Positions 1-22,200 of a DNA stretch of 64,000 bases are shown piece by piece. Source of the DNA: Glandiceps talaboti. Lineage: Eukaryota; Hemichordata; Enteropneusta; Spengelidae. Position 1 is the stretch's first letter; every line of letters begins with the position of its first letter. The stretch covers positions 15,605,098 to 15,669,097 of the forward strand of contig NC_135560.1 in the NCBI RefSeq assembly GCF_964340395.1, written 5' to 3'. Both the position numbers and the translations under genes were made by a program. The notes under the pieces are model-generated. The model was not told the origin of the DNA. It made no database searches and worked only from the letters and a program-made list of their open reading frames with translations.

Positions 1-90
1 TGCATTGCACATAGCTTGAGATTCAGGTACTTATTATCTTTGACCTTGTAGATTCTGTTTGAATAGAGGGAATCAACCTTTTTATTGCAG

Positions 91-10047
<9,957 letters not shown>

Positions 10048-10243
10048 GCGTTGGAAACCATGGTAACACTTAATAGCAGTGATACATCAGAAATGGATGG
10101 TGTCCACCTGGAGGTCTTGATTATAAAGACAACCCACCGCATACAAAGTTGGCGTTGTAGGAATCGAGCGAGGACAGGTGCACTGTACCGATAAGTTAAA
10201 ATATCATGGATTATTCGTAGAATTTAATGACACTTCGAGACAT

Positions 10244-10292
<49 letters not shown>

Positions 10293-11007
10293 TTTTAGCA
10301 AATTAAAACATACTCTGTGAAGAAAGACATGACGAGGTTGATTTCAAAGACTGAATTACATCAGAAACATGCCACATTTTACATGACTTTTAGCACCACA
10401 CGTTTGTTTTCTTCATGTTATGGAATTTTATTATGCACTTTAGAATACAGAATATAATAATTACGAGGTTAAAAATATAATACGTCTGAATAGACGGAGT
10501 AATTAAAAATGCTTGTACAAATGTACATCTTGGAGAATGTAAATTCATGCAAGACAGAGGAAAAAAATAATTGTAAAGTAGAATGTAAATTTGTTATTTA
10601 TAAAGTATGTTCATTTGAAAAATCCTGCACTATTTACAAAGGTTTGCTGTTATCGGATGAGAAGAGTGTGTCGGAAACTAGGCACCTGATAGGATGTGAT
10701 TGATTTGTGAAGGTTTAATCCAGTGTATCTTCACTACTTACAATTGACTGTTGTATTGATACCAGATGTATGTCTGAAACTAGATATGTGGTGTGTAGGG
10801 TGCAGGTGTTATAAGATGTTGTGATGCTATCGATGTTGTGTAAATTTTGAGTAACTTTCACATTATAATTATTGCCAACACTGCTTACACTTCTTACAAC
10901 AGCTCGTTTTCATGGTCTTGAGCGTACATTGGTAAAGGGGCACCTTGAAGGACATGCTTGTTGAGTGATGGATTACTTCATTGTAGTAATTTCATCATGT
11001 GAATGAA
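10048..11007 (+). other. probable STRA6 3' UTR and downstream sequence
   Basis: AT-rich non-coding sequence after the STRA6 stop, with a (GACA)n at 10241-10290. No AATAAA was found close to the stop. Candidate signals appear only at about 11757-11762 and 12309-12314, beyond the large microsatellite, so the mRNA end is uncertain. No gene is seen on either strand. Confidence 0.4.
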
Positions 11008-11461
11008 GATGTATGTATGTATGTATGTATGTATGTATGTATGTATGAAGATGTATGTATGCATGCATGCATGCACGTACGTACGTACGTACGTACGTAC
11101 GTACACGTTTGTACATTACATGTTTGTATGTACATATGTAAGTCGTTCACATCTGCACACATACATGCATACATACATACATACATACATACATACATAC
11201 ATACATACATACCGGCATACATACATACATACCGGCATACATACATACATACATACATACATACATACATACATACATACATACATACATACATACATAC
11301 ATACATACATACATGCATGCATGCATGCATGCATGCATACATTCTGTACATACATACATACAGACAGACATACAACATACATACATACATACATACATAC
11401 ATGCATACAGACAGACAGACAGACAGACAGACATACATACATACATACATACAGACAGACA
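11008..11461. repeat. giant ATGT/ACAT inverted microsatellite
   Basis: (GTAT)n, (GCAT)n and (GTAC)n at 11008-11103 are followed after a 55-base spacer by a long (ATAC)n array with GCAT and GACA interruptions to 11461. GTAT and ATAC are reverse complements, so the two halves can form a long hairpin or cruciform. All open frames here are artefacts. Confidence 0.95.
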
Positions 11462-12479
11462 TTTCACCATGCTTATAGTTTACTGAACTCATAGTTGTAT
11501 TGTGTGCCATCAGAAGCTCGTACTTGTATTCTTTCTAAATTACTTCATACTCAACTTTTTTCAATGAACCGTTACAACTGTACATGTAGTACAAACTAAG
11601 CATGTACACTCGATCACGTAAGACATGTCCGTGTAACATTCAAAATTTATACCTAGTACCGGTACACATGTTAAATAAAAAATGCGAACGAATTCCAATT
11701 TGAACAAAGAAAAAATGAACTCAAAGCACTATTTATCAAGATTTGTATGGATTTGAAATAAAAGTAAATAAATACTAAATTGAACAGTTGTGGAACTGAA
11801 TTTCAGTGTTTTTAAATCAAATTTTGTGATAAGATTTTTTACAAAGTTGTAACAGTTCAATGAGAACAGTTGTATAGAGTTTTGAAACCCATAATCACCC
11901 CATTATACAATTATGTCCACAGTGTATTTTTTCAGAACCCTTAGGTAGTTCATTAAGCCCCCCTAGCTGTAATTAAAACAATATTTACCATTATTCATTT
12001 GTTGTACACTGAAGAATGTATGATTGCCTAACAATCAAATACAGTCAATATCCCACAGCAGTTTGTTGACAAACAAGTTACCAGATCTGTACCTGATTCA
12101 CAATTGTTTACATATGGACATCAAGTGAGTGTTCATCATCAAAGATTACTGCAGGGGTATAATCCAGCTTAAATCATTAATTGCATTATTTTTGGTACAG
12201 ATAAAAAAAAACCAGAAAACAGGAATTACAGCTATTGGGGCTTAAATTGTGTGAATAATTTTGTGCACAGTATTTACCATATTTTACCATGTACTAAAAC
12301 TAATTGTCAATAAAGCTTTGTGTGAATCACAAAAAAAAAAAATCTGGCTAAAGTTGATATTTTTTCCTAAGGTATAAGGACTCTGGGCAGAATAATAATA
12401 ATTAAAGTAAAATTAAATAATGATGCAAAAACATTTCTACACAAGAAGACAAAAGTTTCTGATTTGCAAGACAAATATC
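11462..12479. other. intergenic AT-rich sequence
   Basis: No coding potential or conserved gene was recognised. AATAAA hexamers at about 11757 and 12309 could serve as distal polyadenylation signals for STRA6. Confidence 0.3.
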
Positions 12480-12816
12480 TCAGAGTCGTGATGTTAGAGT
12501 GGCTAACTTGGAATTTGGAGGTTGCAGGCTTGAGCCCCATTGCTGCTGTTTGTTTCTGAACAGCTAAATATCCTTGGGATTTGAGCCATGACTGTGCCTC
12601 AGTCAACCCAACTGTATAATAGGATAGGGGTTACAATGTGAATGATTTAATTCTATCTGCTTATAAAGGCTGCAATGGATTGTATGCTCCTCAGGGAGTT
12701 GAGGAAGGAAAGGGCTGTTGTGGCAGCTATGGATCCGTGCCAGGGATAATAATTTTAAAGTGCTTTGAGCACAGAGTGGTAAAGAGCTATATAAAAACCA
12801 ACATTATTATTATCAT
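12480..12816 (+). mobile_element. tRNA-derived SINE
   Basis: The head carries a tRNA-like A box (TTAGAGTGGCTAACTTGG) and a B-box-like stretch (GGTTGCAGGCTTGAGCCC) about 27 bases further on. A roughly 200-base body follows. The tail reads GTGCTTTGAGCAC...GAGCTATATAAA and ends in (ATT)n. This head-body-tail plan, with an AGCGCTATATAAA-like end before a short microsatellite, is typical of tRNA-derived SINEs in deuterostomes and other invertebrates. The degraded boxes suggest an old, inactive copy. Confidence 0.75.
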
Positions 12817-13774
12817 TATTCATATTATTTTCACAAGAGAAACGACTTCAAAGTCATTTCCTAAACTCTTAAACAATTAAAGTTTGTGAGATGGTTTGGA
12901 AAATTCATAGCGAGGCAAGGACTGGCTGTCTACTATCAGTCACAGTTCAATAGCCAACCTCATCACTTTCTTACTGTTGCATCCACGCTAGTGTACTGCG
13001 CCCTCTATGGCCAAATACACAACTCTGATAAATCGATTACTTTGCTGAACTTATCTTACTTTATTAAAATCTGACTGAAATAATCCAATTATTATGGTAA
13101 TGCAACATTTTTGGTAGATTTTTTGTGAAATATTACTTTAAGGTGGAATGCTTCAGGGACAAATTTCTTTGGAAATCAAAGATTTCCCATTCTCACCAAA
13201 CTTTGCCATATGAAAGCCTGTTCCTGGTCCTTTTGAAAAAATGGACGAAATTTGGGGTTCATCACCATCTTGTTTTCAAAGAAATCGTCAATCCATTATT
13301 TTTCCATGGTTGTAACACAATATTGGGTGGCCATATTGGATTCTAAAATGACTAGATTTTTATATCATTTTGGCCTTGATTACAAACATTTGTATGGTGA
13401 CCCCAGATTTTTTTAAAAATTGATTTCAACTGAGAAGAGGTTACAATTTTCTTGAACAAATTAACAGTAATATTTTAAAATTTATTTCCATGGTGAATTC
13501 TAAGTTAATTTTCGATTACGTTAAGTTGATATTTATTGCTACGTAAGCTGTTAGTGTATTTCAGGTAGTAAAATAACATATGCTAGGTTCTCTTCTATCC
13601 GACATGAACAGTTAAGGTAAGGTTGTTTTAGTTACTGAGGTAGGAACCTGTGTGACTATATAATTTCATTTCATTTTAACTCTATATAATTTTCAGAAAT
13701 ATGTTTTAAAAAACAATATTTCATTTGAAAGATAAATATGGAATATCAATTTTGATGAAACATTACTCCAGTTA
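12817..13774. other. intergenic sequence
   Basis: AT-rich with short open frames only. No similarity to a known protein family was recognised. Confidence 0.3.
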
Positions 13775-13839
13775 CTACAACAAGACAAATTGTTCTGTCG
13801 TCTGCAGTACATAGGACAGAACAATTTATCTTGTTGTAG
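13775..13839. repeat. short perfect-type hairpin
   Basis: Two 25-base arms, at 13775-13799 and 13815-13839, are inverted copies with one mismatch around a 15-base loop. It could be the remains of a foldback element or a stem-loop RNA. Confidence 0.7.
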
Positions 13840-14770
13840 AGTCTGCAGTTCATACTAGACTGTACAAATTACATTGCCATGGGCATCCACCCCTATAAAA
13901 TTCCCTTTGTGAAAAGGGATAATAAACATGCCCATAACAGCTAATCCTTCAGGTTAGAGACAATCACACAATGTCACACAAGCTCAATAAATGAACTCTG
14001 TTCCTTTAGCCCCCCCAACATTCACAAATGCAACACTGACATGTTTATATATGATGTACTCCCATGGTGCAAAATGTAGCAGTTACACCAATAGAGTCGA
14101 TGTAATGTAAAACATGATGGTACAGACACATTAAAATACTACTGGAAACCCCAGGACTGTATCTCACATTAGAAGTAAATATTAATCAACTTATATGAAC
14201 ATATCAGTAGTAAATACAGAACCTGTTATCATTGAAGGCGTGAAAGTGTTCGAAATTTGGTTAGAAGGGCGAAAATGAAGTTTGCCGATCGCATTGATTC
14301 CAGACCCCGCCTAAACAAAGTTTACTAATTGAGCTTGTGTGACATTGTGTGATTGTCTCTTCGGCATAGACTTATCAGAAAGACTTATGGCACTCGACTG
14401 GTGAGTAAAATGTCTACACAAAGTTAAAAAAACAATGGCGATCAACGCCATTGAACGCAGAGGTTGACAAAACACAGATCATTATACAAAGTACTGCACA
14501 TGATATAAAGTAATCTTTTTAAAAGTTGCCTGATAAATCCCTGTGATATGCTAAATGAGATGAAGAATTTCGATGGAATAAATCTTGCCAGTCGACATCT
14601 TTATCTATTTAGTGAGGTGTCCAACACAACAACCAAATATCCATATATATTTGAAGAAAAAAGGAGACTCATTGTTTTCAAAATTAATATTCAAAATATG
14701 TTTTTTAAGTTTCAAAAGATACTGAAAATGAATGGTGCAGTTAATGTCAATGCAAGACAATGGCTACTTG
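13840..14770. other. intergenic sequence
   Basis: No gene was recognised. The frame opening at 14548 runs into the minisatellite and has no family similarity. Confidence 0.3.
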
Positions 14771-15235
14771 AGTCTCAAACAGCCATGTTACTCTGTACAA
14801 CAGGCTACATATTCCAGGCTACAAATAGCCATGCTATACCTGTAGAACAGGACAGTATGGATTCCAGGCTACAGATAGCCATGCTATACCGTAGAACAGG
14901 ACAGCATGGATTCCTGGCAACAAATAGCCATGCTATACTGTAGAACAGGACAGCATGGATTCCAGGCTACAAATAGCCATGCTATACTTTAGAACAGGAC
15001 AACATGGTTTCCAGGCTACAAATAGCCATGCTATACTGTAGAACAGGACAGTATGGATTCCAGGCTACAAATAGCCATGCTATACTGTAGAACAGGACAG
15101 TATGGATTCCAGGCTACAAATAGCCATGCTATACTGTACAACAGGACAGTATGGATTTCAGGCCACAAACAGCTATGCTATACTGTAGTACAGAACAGCA
15201 TGGACTCCAGGCTACAAACAGCCATGTTATACTGA
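14771..15235. repeat. 49-bp minisatellite, about nine copies
   Basis: Unit: TATGGATTCCAGGCTACAAA, then TAGCCATGCTATACTGTAGA, then ACAGGACAG (49 bases). Central copies are about 90 percent alike and the edge copies are more diverged. The period is not a multiple of three, so apparent peptides across it shift frame between copies and are not coding. Confidence 0.92.
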
Positions 15236-16299
15236 TGAAACCAATGTAATAGCCCCCTCCAGGCAGTGCCAGGTGAGAGCTTAGGTATTTATAGACCCAA
15301 TGATCCCACTGTTCTTGTCTTGAAGTAAAGGTTCTCTTTCTGGGTCTGTCATTGATTCAGTTCTTGAACCAGCTATAGTGTGTAGTTTTTTACGATCTGT
15401 AGTGAAAATAGATGACAAAACTGGAGGTGAGACACTAGCCTGCTTACATTGCAATCTGTAATTCAGTCTCACTAACCACATGAATTGCTAGCAACGTCAA
15501 ACAATTAAATGTTACTTTGAAAAATCACATACTCAAACTAATTGGTTTGAAAAAAAAATGCACTCAAACTGATTGGTCGCACATGGAAAGTGATAACGTA
15601 CGTCAGCCGAATTCACCATATTCAAATGAAATCGATGTAATTTATATATAGCAAAGAGTATGTAAATATCTACAAGCAGGCATGCTGCCATTGGGGGCAT
15701 GGCTAAATTAATCATTGGCCATTATTAGCATTACAAGTGCCAGTGGTTTGTGAGGCAAGTATTGTGAGACAGATTGTGATGTAAACAGACTAATGAGACA
15801 CTGAAAAAAGAAGAAGCAATCACACAAGGACTTTATTAACATACTTCTTGCTTATTTTGAGGTTTTGTATGTAAATGTATAAACCATTTAAATTAATGGT
15901 ATCAGACACTTAACACAACTATTGAATATAATGCATGATAAGACATACACAACAAATTAAACACTAAATGTTTAATCTTCCCCTAATATATATTAACTAA
16001 ATGAACAGCCAACCAATCACTAATCAACCAACCATCCAATCAACTTACTAGCTAGACCATCCAACCAAACTCCAACAAACAACCATTTAACCATCCATCC
16101 AACCAACCATCCATCAAACTAACCACCCAGTCAACCTACTAGCTAGGCCATGGAACCAACCAACCAACCAACCAACCACCCAAACATCCATCCAACAAAC
16201 CAACCAATAAACTAACCAACAAATGCATATATAAGCCCGCTATTCCTCCTATTTCAGTTGGCCAAAACAACCAAACAACCAAACACACAATTACATGGA
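15236..16299. other. downstream flank of MFSD12 with CAAC-rich repeats
   Basis: Non-coding. TTTATT at 15832-15837 reads AATAAA on the minus strand and is a candidate MFSD12 polyadenylation signal. From about 16010 to 16230 the sequence is a degenerate CCAACCATCCAT-type repeat, probably in the MFSD12 3' UTR. Confidence 0.45.
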
Positions 16300-19200
16300 C
16301 TAAAGCTTACCTCCCCATCTTCTTCCAATGGTTTGTGGCCATATAATAAACAGTATTATAATGGCTAGTACTGCAAAACCACCAGGTACAAACACCATGA
16401 TGTTTTTATAAAACCACTTGCACTCCTTACAACAGGTTCTGTAAAACAATCATATAACAGACTGAATTTGCATTCATACGATAGCCTTACTAACCAACTA
16501 GCCGACCATTTGATCAAACCAACCAACCAACCAACCAACCAACCAACCAACCAACCAACCATCCAACCAATAAAAATAATAATAAAGTAGACTTATGGAG
16601 CACCTAATCTCTGCAAGCAGAGCTCGAGGCGCAGAAATGGAAAATTACTGTATGGTTAGAGGAAATATGGATTCACACACACTGGATACTAGGCAATTGA
16701 AGAAGGCTGAGACTAATGTTTAAAGAGATAGGTCTTGAGAGAACGACAGAAGGATATGAGACTTGGAGTGACGAAGAGCGAAGAAGTAGGGCCAATGTGA
16801 GAGAAAGATCTCTCGTCAAATATACAATGCTTTGTTTTCCTGGATTACTACCACTTTGATTTTTGTTCTGGTAAATGTTTTACTTACATGCATGGTTGTA
16901 AATTTTGGATTAATGTGACCGCAATACCATTAGAGAGTTTATCTGTAAAACTCATGGCTCCATAAACAAAGGCACCACTTTGCTGTAAACATGAAAGAGT
17001 ATAATCACAAACTCACATCATTAAAAAAATATATATTTTGCCAGTGGCACAACAGCATACTGATAGCAACTGTCATTTTTTCCTGCTGACAGCAACAAAC
17101 AATTTACATCCTTCAAATACTAGATTTAAATTACATAACAATAAAAGTTCGTCCCATCACATTTTATTATACCATATTTCGATGAAGAATATAGAAAGTA
17201 GGCTAGCAACATATATGTGTCATTCTGAAAACTGGTACATGATATTTCAGAAGACAACCCTTCATAGTTATTTTTATAAGTACATTGTATTAGGGTTTTC
17301 AGACATATCTGTTCCCAAACAGCACGCCTAGTGGCCAAACTGTCTATTCTTTTGTCTTTCACATAACTGACTACATAGTTTTGTGGGAACACGCAAGTGC
17401 TAATAAAGATAAGACTGCTTACAGTGTCATCTGCTATGAGGTCAGCTGTCATTGATAGTGAGGTCACGAGTACCGTTGATCCGCCAGCACCAAGCAGCAC
17501 AGCTGATATGTAAATGAAGTTACCAATGGTTTTAAACCAGAGTGAGCCACAACCGGCTATGACTAGAATAGCACCCAGTAGGTAGGTCACCTGATAGACA
17601 AAAAGTTGACAAATTGATCAAATCTGAGTGACAGAAAATGAAACAAATTGCGAAAAATGTCTTATAATAACGCTATCAGTGCAAAGATCAAAGACTGAAG
17701 TTTCTTGCAAATGTTGTGTCCTTGGCCCTTGTCATGACTAACAACAGAAGAGAAATGGATCAAATAACAAAGCAGATGAGAGCCCACCAAACACTACACA
17801 CTGTTGCATTTATTAAAAAAAATGTACACACAATTTTGTAAACGTTTTGTAATGATGCAATCACCATATGCTAATTGAAACAGAACACTAGTTTGGTCGA
17901 TTAATTTATTACTGAGTGGCTATACCCACTAATTTTCACAAAACATGCTCCACATAATTGAAGACAGAACATTAGTTTGGTCAATCACCCAGTCGCTACA
18001 CCCCCTAAGGTTTATAAACCATACTCCATAAACAAACAAACCTTGTTCTTTATCTATTACTAATGCCAGGGCTGCTAAAAATAAAGTCTGGACAACAATA
18101 TCTACATTATCAGTACTTGTTTTCTGTTAGGTCAAATACTACATGTCAAAGGTCAAAGGTGAATTGACTATGTCATCCATTCACAGCAACCTACTTTTGT
18201 AGTGTCGATATGGATGAGAAGATTCGGTATTTAATTTTGGATTTTGGATTTATAAAACAGTTTTATCATGGCTTCCTACTTTTAAATAATGTAAAACAGC
18301 ACATGCCAAGTCTTTGTTTGTAACGCCATACATTTGAGTAACAACCAAGGACTTAGTCTATGTTGTTTTTTCAAATAGGAAGCCATGATAAAATTGCTCT
18401 ATAAATTATTAAAAATCCAAAATAAATACCTAATCCTCATCCATATGGCCACTTTAAGTTGATAATAGTTTCCTATACACAAGTCGTGCCCACCAATAAG
18501 TCAAAATTAGTTCTGTCTTTCATCTTCGCATCCTAAACAACGTGACAATAAACTGCTTCCTACTCTAAGTTTTAGAACCAAGGTAACAAGGGAAAATCTT
18601 TGTGAACAAACATAAATTTTTCTTAAAAATCAAAAATCAAAACAAATGTAAATATCTTTAACTTACTTTTCTGCCAGCATATTTGTTGACCAATTTCATC
18701 AAAAAAGATGTGAAAAATCCACTAATATAGACTATGAGAGGAATGATTGCTATCTTATCCTAGAAAAAAGTGAAAGAAAAATAAGTGATTGCCATTTGCT
18801 CAAAATACCATATATTGCACAACAAAACAGATGAGCATACATTAATATGATGTGACACCTTTGTGCCAGGTTTGAATACAATGGGATATTGCATGTCAGA
18901 GAAGTGACTTATGAAAGCACACAAAGTGACTTATGGGAATTGACTGGAAACTGTTGTTAACCCTTTCATGACTAGAGACGAGTTTTAAATAATATGGGGA
19001 CCCAATTTATATGAATATTTTCATAATTACAATAATATTACTTCATTTGGAACTAACATTTCTTTAATTCCAGTCTAAAATGAAGTTGATATATGCCAAA
19101 AACTTACATAAAACAAGAATTTTGTCCAAACAATTTTGGCGGGAATGTTTTCAGTATTGAAGGGGTTAAACAGGCTGTCAACTGTTCCTATTGTTATTGT

Positions 19201-22200
19201 AATTGCCTAACATTGACAATACAAGCAGGTGACAATATGTTTAGCAGAAATTCCCTAGCAATGCTGCATGTCACTTCCACCTTAGTTTGGATGGATGTCA
19301 ACTCTGTACTGATAAGTGAAAGCAGACAAAAACACAGATTTTCAACATCCAAGTTCTTAATGAACATAGCGAATTCACACAGTCTCCTTTCCCCACATTT
19401 CACAATCCAATATGGCTGCCAAATGTTGTATAAACCAATGGAAGAATAAATGATCATTGATTTTCTTGAAAACGCGATTTATGAACCCTCAAATATTTTC
19501 ATCATTACAAGAGCAACAGGAGCTAAGCTTCCAAATAGCAAAGTTTGCTGAAATTTAAAGAATTCTCATTTTCAGAGAAATTGGTCCCAGAGAGGCGAAT
19601 AATTATTATACTGTTTCTTACCTTTCCAAGTTGAAGGGAATCTGTTAAATACATCGGTATGTAGACCTGAGAGACGTTGACCATCAATCTTGTACACATA
19701 TAGAGTAGAGCAATCTGAAATGAAAATTCACACACATTTAGGAAACCGTCATAACCAGTATTCTACCTACACTTGTTCCCATGTGAGATTAACCAAACCT
19801 GTTGTCCTATTTCTGGATAAACACAGATGATGTTTGCTACCCTGAAAATCTGACATTTAGGAACTATTGATGTCACAGAACCACATGACGTGTGAGTAAA
19901 AGTGTGGCATACTCAGGGTATGTGAACAAATGCTTGCAGTGCTTTATGTAGCTGCTGTACTTTCATGAGTGTAGTGAGTGAAAGTGCATTTGTTTGTGTT
20001 TATCTTAGAAAACTGAAGGCTCAATTAGCAGAGTAATTACACTAAAAATTTTGATTTACTTACCAAATAAAACTGAGGTTCTTTTAACCAGTCCTTCCAC
20101 AGCATAATTTTTCTCTCTTGATACATCGTACTATTTCCCTGATTTGTATCGTTAGCATTATTTTTCTTTTCTTTTGTGCCAACGTGAAATATAAATGAAA
20201 AGCAAGCTCCAATGCCGATAACTGTAAATGCCAATTTCTGTTGTAATTAAAGCATAACGAACATTATTTAGTCACACATTGCCAGCAAAGTGCTAGAAAT
20301 ATCGCACATTTATACACCCTGGCACTGAGAAAATATAAAAACTGAGTGATCCTTCCGAGCTACCTGAGGAGTATCAAGACATTACTGCTAATAACTGTGT
20401 AGTAATAAATCTTTTCACATTATTGATCACGTCCTACTAGGTACCCATTTATTCAGTTTAGTGAATATGAAATTTTCACTGCCTTTAAGTCGACAGGATT
20501 ACTCCTTCACTGTAACTACCATGTCCTCTCAGATATCCAGTTATAGAGCTGGGAAATACTTGTCCCTAAGCACACAGGACTCAATAAAATTCTTCACATA
20601 ACAATCCCATCCTACCCGGTTCCCATTTATAGTGTTTATAGTTATGGCAACAAAACCACAACTGCCAATGTTTTGACCAAGTATCAAAATGGATCACATT
20701 TGAATGCTATCATTCGTAGGCAAAAGAGCATACGCAATAACGGTTCTGGTGACCAAAAATATTCACCAGTTTGTACATCACTAAAATAACATGCTACGAC
20801 TCCAAAATCAAAAGAAACTGAGCATCAAACTTCCTAATGTCTATAATCGGCTGTTCATACTGCCACCTTGTGGTCAGCTGCAACTATGGAATTCGTAATT
20901 CTGATGAAGATTACCGACCTGGTGAGATTGAAAGTATAACACTCATTGCTAAGCTGATCGAACCACGGTATTCATTCATCTGTTCTATTACCTCATCAAA
21001 ATCTGTGATTACATCCTTGACAGACAGGAAGTGATTGAAATATATCAACAAATGTACATATTTACCCTAAATTCTGGTACATCATCTGGTGTAAGTTGAG
21101 AGTCGTCAACATCATCACTAGTTTTGGAAGGTGTCATAGTACTTGTAATATCTAATAACAACCATGTTATAGCATATACACATATATTAGACGCCACTGT
21201 GAAAGCATACCTGTATATGAGGAAAAATATTTCATTCAGTATGACAGATTTTAATACCAAATTGCGCTGCATGAAAGGTTGGGCATTTTCCACTGAGTTC
21301 CATATACGTGACGGTCACACAAAGGAATTGCAGCAAATTCCAGAATCACTGTAATTCAGTTGTGTGACTGTCATGTATACTGTACAGAACCAGAAACGCC
21401 ACAGTTTCATGCAGTGTTAAGGACTTTTTAAAACAAATTTCCAATCAGAAAGAACAGAAGAAAACATGCAAACCAGTTACAAGACATTAGTTAAAGCCTT
21501 ACTGTGCTAACTTTTCGTTTATATTTGTTATTTTTCTAAAACATATACCAAATCTTTACTTGAAATTACACATGTACCTGTGTGTTACTTGGTGATGGCA
21601 TTCAATAGGGAACTTGCAATCGACATTGAGCATGCTCAGACGCATAGGACTATGGGATTATCTGCGGTTATCGTAATACCTAATCTGGAGCTAGTGACAA
21701 AATTAACCTCCCACAATTGTCAGGGTAATTATGAATTGATTATTTGTGGTTACAGACAATGTAACAGTATTGTTTACAATTCTATTTGACTAGTATTTAT
21801 TATCACATTTCCCATGATGCAACATTCAACATGGCGGGTTTGCAAGCTCCCTATTCAACTTTGATACTGTCATTGGTTAAATGATAAACATGACGTTATA
21901 ACAGCATATGGGTATAAACTTTGAACTCGTGACCATATGACCTCATCGCTGATTTGGTTACTTACCTGATAGCATTCAATTCAACTCTGGTACTTTCATT
22001 ACTGGTTAATTCCGGTATAAGAGACAAATGTGAGATCTGAGTTGAAGCCCAACCAAACTGAAATATGACAACAAACGGTGCATAGTATATAAATTTGGCC
22101 CAGTCCGACGAACCCTCGCATGTTATACAAGGGTTAAAGAGAAACGGAAAGCTAACTGCCACACATATGACACCTATGAATGAAAGTTTAGAAAAAAACA

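Noticed and set aside
10995-11510. Five overlapping open frames of up to 171 codons
   Set aside because: Pure ATAC/GTAT microsatellite in all frames; not coding.
14548-14943. 131-codon frame
   Set aside because: Half of it is the 49-bp minisatellite, whose period breaks the frame. The rest matches no family.
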